Below, in pieces: positions 57,312 through 64,000 of a stretch of DNA of 64,000 nucleotides. Position numbers and translations under genes: made by a program. This stretch comes from Priestia koreensis. Its GTDB lineage: Bacteria; Bacillota; Bacilli; Bacillales; Bacillaceae_H. A model generated the notes under the pieces. The model saw only the letters and a list, made by a program, of their open reading frames with translations, was not told the origin of the DNA and ran no database searches. Every line of letters begins with the position of its first letter. Positions within the stretch are counted from its first letter, which is position 1. The stretch spans positions 558,001-622,000 of the forward strand of contig NZ_LILC01000013.1 of the NCBI RefSeq assembly GCF_001274935.1. The letters run 5' to 3'.

Positions 57312-58193
57312 TTACTTTTTAACTTGGTTCATAACTTCTTCAGCAAAGTTATCAACGCGTTTTTCAATACCTTCCCCAACTTCATAACGGATGAAGCCTT
57401 TTACAGTACCGCCTTTGCTTTCAACAAATTGACGTACTTTTTGGTCAGGGTTTTTAACGAATGCTTGATCTAATAAGCAGATATCTTCGAAGAACTTGCT
57501 TAGACGACCTTCAACCATTTTTTCTACGATGTTAGCTGGTTTGCCTTCGTTTAACGCTTGTTGTGTTAATACTTCACGCTCATGAGCTGTTTCTTCTGCA
57601 GATACAGCATCACGTGAAACGTATTTAGGGTTGATTGCAGCGATGTGCATAGCAACATCTTTAGCAGCTGCTTCATCAGTAGTACCTTCAACAACTGTTA
57701 ATACACCAATACGTCCGCCCATGTGTAGGTAAGCACCGAATGCATCAGCATCAGTTTTGCTTACTACTTCAAAACGACGTAGAGATAATTTTTCTCCGAT
57801 TGTTGCAATTGCAGAGTTGATGTGCTCTTCTACAGAAGCACCGCTTTCCATTTTACCAGCTAATGCTTCTTCAACGTTAGCAGGTTTTGCAGCTAAAAGA
57901 TAAGCACCAAGTTCTTTTGTAAGCTTTTGGAAACCTTCGTTTTTTGCAACGAAATCAGTTTCAGAGTTAACTTCTAAGATAACCGCTTCGTTCCCTTGTA
58001 CTTCGATTGCAGCTAAACCTTCAGCAGCGATACGGTCAGCTTTTTTAGCAGCTTTCGCAATCCCTTTTTCACGTAGGAAGTCGATTGCTTTGTCCATATC
58101 CCCATCAGTTTCTGTTAAAGCTTTTTTACAGTCCATCATACCAGCACCAGTTTTTTCACGTAACTGTTTAACCATTTGAGCAGTAATTGCCAT
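57312..58193 (-). CDS. tsf: Translation elongation factor Ts
   Basis: EF-Ts recharges EF-Tu with GTP. The 293 residues begin [20 protein letters not shown] and contain the conserved [19 protein letters not shown] near residue 77 that contacts EF-Tu. The two core domains and a C-terminal module are of normal length. It is separated from rpsB by a hairpin at 58247-58284. Confidence 0.98.
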   Translation of the reverse strand: MAITAQMVKQLREKTGAGMMDCKKALTETDGDMDKAIDFLREKGIAKAAKKADRIAAEGLAAIEVQGNEAVILEVNSETDFVAKNEGFQKLTKELGAYLLAAKPANVEEALAGKMESGASVEEHINSAIATIGEKLSLRRFEVVSKTDADAFGAYLHMGGRIGVLTVVEGTTDEAAAKDVAMHIAAINPKYVSRDAVSAEETAHEREVLTQQALNEGKPANIVEKMVEGRLSKFFEDICLLDQAFVKNPDQKVRQFVESKGGTVKGFIRYEVGEGIEKRVDNFAEEVMNQVKK

Positions 58194-58246
58194 GTTAATA
58201 TCCTCCTTAGTAAGATATGTATATTTAAAATAAATATCGTTTTTTT

Positions 58247-58284
58247 AAAAAAGGTGATAAAAGGCTTTCCCTCTTATCACCTTT
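58247..58284 (-). terminator. Hairpin between rpsB and tsf, probable partial terminator
   Basis: AAAGGTGATAA pairs with TTATCACCTTT on the minus strand around a 13-base loop and is followed by TTTAAAAAAAC. It lies 7 bases after the rpsB stop and would lower tsf relative to rpsB. Confidence 0.7.
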
Positions 58285-58290
58285 CGCTCA

Positions 58291-59022
58291 TTAAGCAGTT
58301 GTTGTTTCAGTTTCTGTTTCAGCAACAGGTGCGTTTTCTTCACCTTGTTTGCTTTCAAGAATCGCATCCGCCATTTTACCAGTTAATAGTTTAACTGCGC
58401 GAATTGCGTCATCATTTGCAGGGATTACGTAGTCGATTTCATCCGGATCACAGTTTGTATCAACGATACCTACGATAGGGATGTGTAATTTTCTAGCTTC
58501 AGCCACTGCGATACGCTCTTTACGAGGGTCGATGATGAATAAAGCATCAGGAAGTTGTTTCATATCTTTGATTCCGCCTAGGAATTTTTCAAGGCGAGCT
58601 AATTCTTTGTTAAGTTGTACAACTTCTTTTTTAGGTAATACTTCGAAAGTACCATCTTCACGCATTTTTTCGATGTCTTTAAGACGTTTGATACGTTTTT
58701 GGATTGTTTCAAAGTTTGTTAAAGTACCACCTAACCAACGTTGGTTAATGAAGTACATGCCTGAACGTTCAGCTTCTTCTTTAACAGAATCTTGAGCTTG
58801 TTTTTTTGTACCAACGAAAAGCATTGTGCCACCGTTAGCTCCTAGCTCTCTTACGAATTGGTAAGCTTCTTCAACTTTCTTCACTGTTTTTTGAAGATCG
58901 ATGATGTAGATACCGTTACGCTCTGTAAAGATATAACGTTTCATTTTTGGGTTCCAACGGCGAGTTTGGTGACCGAAGTGAACACCAGCTTCAAGTAATT
59001 GTTTCATAGAAATTACTGACAT
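58291..59022 (-). CDS. rpsB: 30S ribosomal protein S2
   Basis: S2 is needed for 30S assembly and mRNA binding by S1. The 243-residue protein opens [19 protein letters not shown] and shows [19 protein letters not shown] near 21 and [19 protein letters not shown] near 92. A poorly conserved, acidic C-terminal tail (about 225-243) is rich in Glu and Thr. It has its own promoter and a roughly 120-base leader that may host feedback by S2. Confidence 0.98.
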   Translation of the reverse strand: MSVISMKQLLEAGVHFGHQTRRWNPKMKRYIFTERNGIYIIDLQKTVKKVEEAYQFVRELGANGGTMLFVGTKKQAQDSVKEEAERSGMYFINQRWLGGTLTNFETIQKRIKRLKDIEKMREDGTFEVLPKKEVVQLNKELARLEKFLGGIKDMKQLPDALFIIDPRKERIAVAEARKLHIPIVGIVDTNCDPDEIDYVIPANDDAIRAVKLLTGKMADAILESKQGEENAPVAETETETTTA

Positions 59023-59143
59023 GTGTTTTTCCTCCTAGATAAATGGTTTTTAGTTTCCTCCGTTCGTCTCATCTTCAACCAAAACCACAAAATTGCAGCA
59101 CCAATGATTGAATCAACAAACGTGTGTGATAACACCAAAAACA

Positions 59144-59172
59144 AATATAGCATAATCAACTATTACAAGCAA
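59144..59172 (-). promoter_or_regulatory. Sigma-A promoter of rpsB
   Basis: The minus strand has -35 TTGCTT (59167-59172) and an extended -10 TGCTATATT (hexamer 59144-59149) with a 17-base spacer. It lies just past the swrB coding end and starts a leader of about 115 bases. Confidence 0.7.
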
Positions 59173-59174
59173 GA

Positions 59175-59786
59175 CTATTTTCTTGTTTCTTGTCGAAATC
59201 TCAACAATAATTCAAGCTCGGTCTTCCCTTTATGTAAGTATTTAGCAATTTCATCCAAAGTTAAACCTTCCTTTTGTAACGAAATCGCTACCTCTTCTAC
59301 CTCTTCAACAGAAAGCTTGGCCACTTCTTTTGGAGTAAGCGAACTTCTCGTATGAGACGATTCGTTCTCCTCCACTCGAAGTAATTCCTTCAGATCTTCC
59401 TTTGTGGGTTCACTGACCACGTTAATGGTTTTCGGTCTTTCCTGCTGCTTTTCCTGTTTACTACCTAGCTGATTCTGTTTTTCTACCGGTTCACTCTGTT
59501 GCTTGTCGTGTTCTACCGGTGAGATCTCTTTTCGTTGCTGAACCACAGCTTCCTTTGTGCGTGGTGACACTTTGGCACGCTCTTCTTTTATTTGCTTTAA
59601 CAGAAGTTCGTTTTGTTCTTTCATTTCGACAAGCGCACTCGTCATAAATGATTCGGCTTCTTCGACTAGCGCCTTTGTACGCATTTCCGTCTCTTTTAAC
59701 CGCGTGACGTGGGAATATAAGATCACGATAATAAAGAAGGTAATAGCATGTAAGATAAAACTAATTATAAGAGCAAAACTCATCAT
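59175..59786 (-). CDS. swrB: SwrB (YlxL), swarming motility protein
   Basis: SwrB supports assembly of the flagellar basal body and swarming in B. subtilis. The 203-residue protein has one N-terminal membrane segment (residues about 3-25). A long charged, coiled-coil-prone middle (about 30-145) follows, then a C-terminal helix-turn-helix-like KEGLTLDEIAKYLHKGKTEL near 172. Sequence conservation is low across Bacillus, so the call leans on its position after sigD and before rpsB. The ribosome site is weak. Confidence 0.85.
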   Translation of the reverse strand: MMSFALIISFILHAITFFIIVILYSHVTRLKETEMRTKALVEEAESFMTSALVEMKEQNELLLKQIKEERAKVSPRTKEAVVQQRKEISPVEHDKQQSEPVEKQNQLGSKQEKQQERPKTINVVSEPTKEDLKELLRVEENESSHTRSSLTPKEVAKLSVEEVEEVAISLQKEGLTLDEIAKYLHKGKTELELLLRFRQETRK

Positions 59787-59796
59787 AATGAACGTG

Positions 59797-60564
59797 TCAC
59801 ATCACTTTACTTAATGTTGTTCGTAATTTAAAGATCGCTTTTGAATGGATTTGGGAAATCCTCGACGTGGATAAACCTAGGATTTGACCAATTTCAGTAA
59901 ACGTTAGCTCTTCTTTGTAAAAAAGGGAGATAACAAGCTGCTCTTTTTCATTAAGGTCTCCGATCATCGTTTCAAGCTCTCGGTAGACTTCTTCCTTAAT
60001 AATGGCTTCCTCCGGCGAGAGGCCCTTTTCGTCGCGTACCGTATATGATTGAAATTCCCCTTCCTCGGAATCTTTCGGTTGTTCTTCCATCGATAGAACG
60101 TTCGCAAAGAATCCTTCGTTCATCGTTTGAACGACTTCCTCTTCCGGCAGTTCAAGTTCTGATGCGATTTCTCTTGCTGTTACGTTACGCAAATATTTTT
60201 GCTCAAGCTTTTCAACCGTTGCTTCGATTTTCTTTGATTTCTCCCTGGCACTTCTAGACAGCCAGTCTTCCTTGCGTAGGCCATCTATGATAGCACCTCT
60301 AATTCGGAAGGACGCGTACGTATCAAATTTCAGTTCTCGCTCGTAGTCGAACTTTTCTAGGGCATCGTACAAACCTAATAGACCTAAGCTAATCAGCTCA
60401 TCTCTGTTCACATTTTTCGGTAATGTGATGGAAATCCGCTGAACGTGATAGTACACGAGCGGCATGTATTTTTTAACGAGTACATCACCTGCATGAGGGT
60501 CACGTGAATGAATCCATTTCTGCCAGTAGATAAGTTCTTCATTTGATGCCTTGTTAACCAACAT
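59797..60564 (-). CDS. sigD: Flagellar sigma factor sigma-D
   Basis: SigD directs RNA polymerase to late flagellar, chemotaxis and autolysin genes. The 255 residues contain region 2 (YDALEKFDYERELKFDTYAS, near 78-97) and RIRGAIIDGLRKEDWLSRSA near 99, then region 3. Region 4 includes LGLSTSRISQIHSKAIFKLR, near 228. The ATG at 60564 follows AAGGGGGGA and gives the family length of 255; a longer frame to 60597 lacks a site. It lies 248 bases after cheD, a gap larger than in B. subtilis. Confidence 0.97.
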   Translation of the reverse strand: MLVNKASNEELIYWQKWIHSRDPHAGDVLVKKYMPLVYYHVQRISITLPKNVNRDELISLGLLGLYDALEKFDYERELKFDTYASFRIRGAIIDGLRKEDWLSRSAREKSKKIEATVEKLEQKYLRNVTAREIASELELPEEEVVQTMNEGFFANVLSMEEQPKDSEEGEFQSYTVRDEKGLSPEEAIIKEEVYRELETMIGDLNEKEQLVISLFYKEELTFTEIGQILGLSTSRISQIHSKAIFKLRTTLSKVM

Positions 60565-60749
60565 AATCCCCCCTTTAAAATGTACGCTTTCGATCACTTG
60601 CTTGTTCTTGCATTATAACAAATTTTTAACTTCTTTATGAAAACGAGGAGCCTTTTTCCAATAGTTGAGCCAAAAGAACTAGGCGTTTTTCGACAAAATA
60701 CGCTTGGTCATGGTTTTTTACCAGCTTACACAATTAAAATATACAAACT

Positions 60750-60805
60750 AATCGCCCTTTGCTCATTCATTTCAGGAAGTGAAATGTGATAAACATTGGG
60801 CGATT
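60750..60805 (-). terminator. Hairpin between cheD and sigD
   Basis: AATCGCCC and GGGCGATT (60750-60757 and 60798-60805) can pair across a 40-base loop, followed on the minus strand by AGTTTGTATATTTT. The large loop makes efficient termination doubtful; it may set the cheD-sigD ratio. Confidence 0.45.
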
Positions 60806-60815
60806 CGTACAATCA

Positions 60816-61313
60816 TTAAATTTCAAATGTTCCTTGATGAACCTTCCGGATTTGAAGCATTCCGCTTGCAGGGTCAAATTCAATTGTTCGCCCATTGTTC
60901 CCGCCCACGTCTTTTGCCTGGATGGGGATATGTAACTTCATCAGCTCCGCTTCCACCGCTTCGACATTACGTGGACCAATTCTCATTAAGTCATTTGAGG
61001 AGTGAAATTGAAACATTTGCGCTCCTCCTGCTAATTTCGCTTTTAAGAACGCCTTTCTTGCACCCTTTCGAAGCAACTCTTCTACTAATGCCTTCACCGC
61101 TGTATCGGCGTACTTCGCAACATTTAGCTCATTTAGTTTTGCTAATGAAGAATCCGGTAACATGATGTGCGCTAAGCCTGCAATTCGGTTATGAAGGTCA
61201 TAAATCACCACGCCCACACATGAACCTAGTCCTGATGTTCGAATATGGTCAGGCGCGGTTACAATATTCATATCTGAAATTCCTACTTTGATGACGTTCG
61301 TGTCATATAGCAT
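60816..61313 (-). CDS. cheD: Chemoreceptor glutamine deamidase CheD
   Basis: CheD deamidates glutamines in methyl-accepting receptors and binds CheC. The 165-residue protein has [17 protein letters not shown] with the catalytic Cys at residue 32 and [11 protein letters not shown] with the His at 49. Start ATG 61313 follows TTGGAG by 8 bases; the longer frame to a TTG at 61328 overlaps that site. It overlaps the cheC end, giving translational coupling. Confidence 0.95.
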   Translation of the reverse strand: MLYDTNVIKVGISDMNIVTAPDHIRTSGLGSCVGVVIYDLHNRIAGLAHIMLPDSSLAKLNELNVAKYADTAVKALVEELLRKGARKAFLKAKLAGGAQMFQFHSSNDLMRIGPRNVEAVEAELMKLHIPIQAKDVGGNNGRTIEFDPASGMLQIRKVHQGTFEI

Positions 61314-61314
61314 T

Positions 61315-61944
61315 CTATTGAACTCCAAGAGACGAAAAGATTTTCGGGATAGATTCAGGATCTGGAATTAATAGAAAGTGACCGTTCAGTTCATGTACGT
61401 TATTTTTATCGCCGTCTGTTAAAACGGTATCAATCATGATCGCCATATCGCCTTCATAGGAGGCCTGTAATAGACCGTTGCTTAAAATTGCGCCTACCAT
61501 ATCAATGCTTATACTTGGAACAGACTGAGAAAGTCGCAGTTTGGTAAAATCAGAGAAGGATGACAAATACGAACCCGCTAAAATATTTCCCATTTCCTTT
61601 AATGCAGAAAGCGCCATTTCATTGTAAGGAAATTGCTGAAACGTAATTTTCTGGTCCTGCAGAAGCTCTTGCACAAATGTTGTCGCATCTTCAATGGACA
61701 GCAAAAAGAACATCCCGCCAGAAACATCGCCTTCAAACCGCAAAAAACTGCTTGAGACAACTTGCTCAGAGCCCCCCATTAAGTTCATTCCTTCCTCAAA
61801 CGTTACGACTTTCACATGAGGAACCTGCATATCAATTCGTCTACTTAAAAGCGTTGATAAAGCTGTTGCAGCATGACCAGCGCCAATATTACAAATTTCT
61901 TTTAATAAATCAATGTGATGAGGTTCAAGAGACCCATAATTCAT
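61315..61944 (-). CDS. cheC: CheY-P phosphatase CheC
   Basis: CheC removes phosphate from CheY-P and interacts with CheD in Bacillus chemotaxis. The 209-residue protein has two pseudo-repeat active-site patches with Glu and Asn: [18 protein letters not shown] near residue 14 and [19 protein letters not shown] near 110. ATG 61944 is chosen; the preceding GTG at 61947 is possible. The length equals the B. subtilis protein. Confidence 0.96.
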   Translation of the reverse strand: MNYGSLEPHHIDLLKEICNIGAGHAATALSTLLSRRIDMQVPHVKVVTFEEGMNLMGGSEQVVSSSFLRFEGDVSGGMFFLLSIEDATTFVQELLQDQKITFQQFPYNEMALSALKEMGNILAGSYLSSFSDFTKLRLSQSVPSISIDMVGAILSNGLLQASYEGDMAIMIDTVLTDGDKNNVHELNGHFLLIPDPESIPKIFSSLGVQ

Positions 61945-61949
61945 CACGC

Positions 61950-62399
61950 TTATCCTTCCACTTCTGCAGCGTCAATCTCTAAAATCTTGTGCAGGTTTAG
62001 TAGGATTAGTAGACGTTGCTCAACTTTTACTACGCCGTTCAAATAATCCACTTCAATGCCATCGACAATTTCTGGTGCAGGCTCAATGGTACTTGAATCA
62101 ATATCAATGACGTCGTTCGCACTTTCCACAATAAGTCCCACTTCAATTTCACCTACGGCTGCAATGATGATGCGCGTGTGATCCGTATAAGGAATTTCTT
62201 CTAGGTCAAATCGTGCGCGAAGGTCAATAATAGGCGTTACGACTCCTCTTAAATTAATAACTCCTTTTATATAGGAAGTCGTGCGGGGAACACGAGTGAT
62301 GTGCTGCATCTTTTCAATTCCTCTGACCTGTTGCACAGGGATTCCGTATTCTTCATTGTGAAGCTGAAACACAATTACTTTCATATCCATCTTTGTCAT
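61950..62399 (-). CDS. cheW: Chemotaxis scaffold protein CheW
   Basis: CheW links receptors to the kinase CheA. The 149 residues carry a single CheW domain with MKVIVFQLHNEEYGIPVQQV near residue 6, MQHITRVPRTTSYIKGVINL near 31 and RGVVTPIIDLRARF near 51. Short of any extra domain. It lies between cheA (22 bases away) and cheC. Confidence 0.97.
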   Translation of the reverse strand: MTKMDMKVIVFQLHNEEYGIPVQQVRGIEKMQHITRVPRTTSYIKGVINLRGVVTPIIDLRARFDLEEIPYTDHTRIIIAAVGEIEVGLIVESANDVIDIDSSTIEPAPEIVDGIEVDYLNGVVKVEQRLLILLNLHKILEIDAAEVEG

Positions 62400-62421
62400 C
62401 GTCTCCTCTCTATCTATGCGA

Positions 62422-64000
62422 TTATTTAATCAGTGCATTGCAGTCAATAATTAACGCCACTTGACCGTCTCCTAAAATCGTAGCACCGGAGATGGCAAAC
62501 ACAGTAGACAAGTAATCTCCTAGTGACTTCAACACAACCTCTTGCTGTCCGATGAAGGAGTCCACCATTAGTCCAGCCATTTTATCTCCCTTGCGAACGA
62601 TGACAACCGAATGCAGCTCATCTTCTTCAACATTTGGCACTTCAAAGATTCGTTTCAAATCAATGAGAGGGACAATTTTCCCTCGGAAATCAATCACCTT
62701 TTGATTATGCGCATATAATATTTGGTCATTTTTCACAATGGCCGTTTCAATAATCGATGATAATGGAATCGCATATTTTTCTGTTCCCATTTCAACAAGA
62801 AGAACGGAAATAATGGATAACGTAAGCGGTAATTGAATAGAGAAAACCGATCCCTTTCCGAGCGTTGATTCAATCGTAATGCTCCCGCCAAGCGACTCAA
62901 TCGTATTTTTTACCACATCAAGGCCAACGCCTCGTCCTGAAATATCAGAGATTTTGTCAGCCGTTGAGAAACCAGATGCTAAAATCAAATCGTATACCTG
63001 GCTGTTCGTCATCGCTGCTCCTGCTTGAGCGGTGACTAATCCTTTTCGAATCGCCGTATTTAATACTTTTTCACGATCAATACCATGACCATCATCTTCG
63101 ATTTCAATAAATACATGATTTCCACTATGATAGGCTTTCAGGCGAATTGTGCCTTCTTCACGTTTTCCAGTTTCTTTTCGAACGTCTGGCATTTCTACCC
63201 CATGGTCGATAGCGTTACGCAATAAGTGGACGAGCGGGTCTCCAATCTCATCAATAACCGTGCGATCAAGCTCTGTTTCTGCCCCGACAATTTCAAGGTT
63301 TACTTTTTTGCCTAGATCTTTCGCAAGCTGTCTCACCATACGTGGGAAACGATTAAAGACGGTTTCAACCGGAACCATGCGCATATTTAAAATAATACTT
63401 TGAAGGTCGCCTGAAATTCGAGACATACGTTCAACCGTTTCATTTAGTTCGCTATTGTTAAGATTCTTTGAAATTTGCTCTAGACGCCCTCGGTCAATGA
63501 CGAGCTCTTCGAATAAATTCATTAAGCTATCCAAGCGCTCAATATTTACACGAATGGTTTTTTGCCCCTGCTGCTTTCCTACAGATGTTTTTTTCGGATT
63601 CGCTGCTTCTTCGTGTTGCGGCTCTACTTCAATTGCTTGTAGCTGTTCTTGAACTTCTTCTACAAACGTTAATTCTTCTGTTTCGATTTGAACGATGTTA
63701 ACTCGAACATCCTCCACCTCGGACACTTTTAAAATTCGTTTTTTTAGTTCTTCTTTTTCTACTTTTGTTAAAACCGTTACGGTAAATTCATGCCCAAACT
63801 TTTCTTCCTCAAGCTTTTGTGTCTCAGGAACCGATTTAATAACTTCCCCGACCTGCTCAAGTACGTCAAATACCATGTACACACGGGCTGCTTTTAATAA
63901 ACAAGCTTCGCTAAGACGGACAACAATTTCATAAGGTACAAACCCCTGCTCCATTGACTGCATCATTACTGTACGTTCGAACGGATCGTATGTCATCGGT
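62422..64000 (-). CDS. cheA: Chemotaxis histidine kinase CheA, 5' part beyond the window
   Basis: CheA autophosphorylates and passes phosphate to CheY and CheB. Visible are 525 C-terminal residues: the P2-like response-regulator-binding region (about 1-105), a linker, and the dimerisation helices (about 145-215). The ATPase domain follows, with DPLVHLLRNAIDHGVEMPD (N box, near 255), IEIEDDGHGID (near 300) and ISDISGRGVGLDVVKN (near 347). A C-terminal CheW-like regulatory domain (about 385-524) ends in DCNALIK. The N-terminal phosphotransfer domain with the phosphorylated His lies upstream of base 64000. The ATG at 63996 is not the real start. Confidence 0.95.
   Translation of the reverse strand, partial: PMTYDPFERTVMMQSMEQGFVPYEIVVRLSEACLLKAARVYMVFDVLEQVGEVIKSVPETQKLEEEKFGHEFTVTVLTKVEKEELKKRILKVSEVEDVRVNIVQIETEELTFVEEVQEQLQAIEVEPQHEEAANPKKTSVGKQQGQKTIRVNIERLDSLMNLFEELVIDRGRLEQISKNLNNSELNETVERMSRISGDLQSIILNMRMVPVETVFNRFPRMVRQLAKDLGKKVNLEIVGAETELDRTVIDEIGDPLVHLLRNAIDHGVEMPDVRKETGKREEGTIRLKAYHSGNHVFIEIEDDGHGIDREKVLNTAIRKGLVTAQAGAAMTNSQVYDLILASGFSTADKISDISGRGVGLDVVKNTIESLGGSITIESTLGKGSVFSIQLPLTLSIISVLLVEMGTEKYAIPLSSIIETAIVKNDQILYAHNQKVIDFRGKIVPLIDLKRIFEVPNVEEDELHSVVIVRKGDKMAGLMVDSFIGQQEVVLKSLGDYLSTVFAISGATILGDGQVALIIDCNALIK

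Overview
The window looks like a chromosomal segment of a low-to-moderate GC, endospore-forming Bacillaceae. The best guess is Priestia (Bacillus) megaterium or a close relative. Two things point there. The cobalamin genes include cbiW, the cbiH60 fusion, the cbiET fusion and a cbiX with an iron-sulfur motif and a polyhistidine tail, the set known from the B. megaterium cobI operon. The rest is collinear with the Bacillus subtilis region from spoIIIE to cheA. Every gene I can support lies on the minus strand, so transcription runs from coordinate 64000 towards 1.

Layout in transcription order (high to low coordinates). (1) 64000-59175: end of the flagellar/chemotaxis operon: cheA (cut by the window edge), cheW, cheC, cheD, sigD, swrB. 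(2) 59022-51811: rpsB-tsf-pyrH-frr, then uppS-cdsA-dxr-rasP (isoprenoid, phospholipid and site-2 protease block). (3) 51630-45544: proS and the replicative polymerase polC. (4) 45168-37718: the rimP-nusA-ylxR-ylxQ-infB-ylxP-rbfA-truB-ribF-rpsO translation block. Here infB carries two in-frame stop codons near its 5' end. (5) 37553-32188: pnp, a 0.7 kb gap with three tandem ~160 bp structured repeats, then ylxY, mlpA, ymxH. (6) 31875-26941: dpaA-dpaB (dipicolinate synthase), asd, dapG, dapA, the aspartate/diaminopimelate/spore DPA supply. (7) 26830-20578: a fatty-acid-hydroxylase-family membrane protein not seen at this position in B. subtilis, rnjB, tepA, ylzJ, spoIIIE. (8) 20062-14418: a GntR regulator and a BMP-type (nucleoside-like) ABC importer, nupNOPQ-like. 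(9) 14328-1: a cobalamin biosynthesis operon of about 13.6 kb, driven by one clear sigma-A promoter. Two tandem cobalamin riboswitches, each followed by its own intrinsic terminator, precede cbiW-cbiH60-cbiX-cbiJ-cbiC-cbiD-cbiET-cbiL-cbiF-cbiG-cbiA-cbiP-cobT-sumT (last gene cut by the window edge).

How it works together. The cob operon encodes the oxygen-independent (early cobalt insertion) route from uroporphyrinogen III via precorrin-2 and cobalt-precorrins to cobyric acid, plus cobT for the lower ligand. Many genes are translationally coupled by ATGA overlaps. Nucleotide loop assembly genes (cbiB, cobU, cobS) are not in the window. The housekeeping half couples ribosome assembly, RNA decay, replication and envelope synthesis, with sporulation genes (spoIIIE, dpaAB) interleaved as usual for Bacillus.

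The points most worth a second look are: the double nonsense change that removes the IF2-alpha start of an essential gene but leaves an internal GTG start; the tandem double-terminator riboswitch; and the tandem repeats, which fold into nested hairpins and show a compensatory base-pair change. I found no CRISPR array, prophage, insertion sequence, rRNA or tRNA gene, and no clearly novel multi-gene system.
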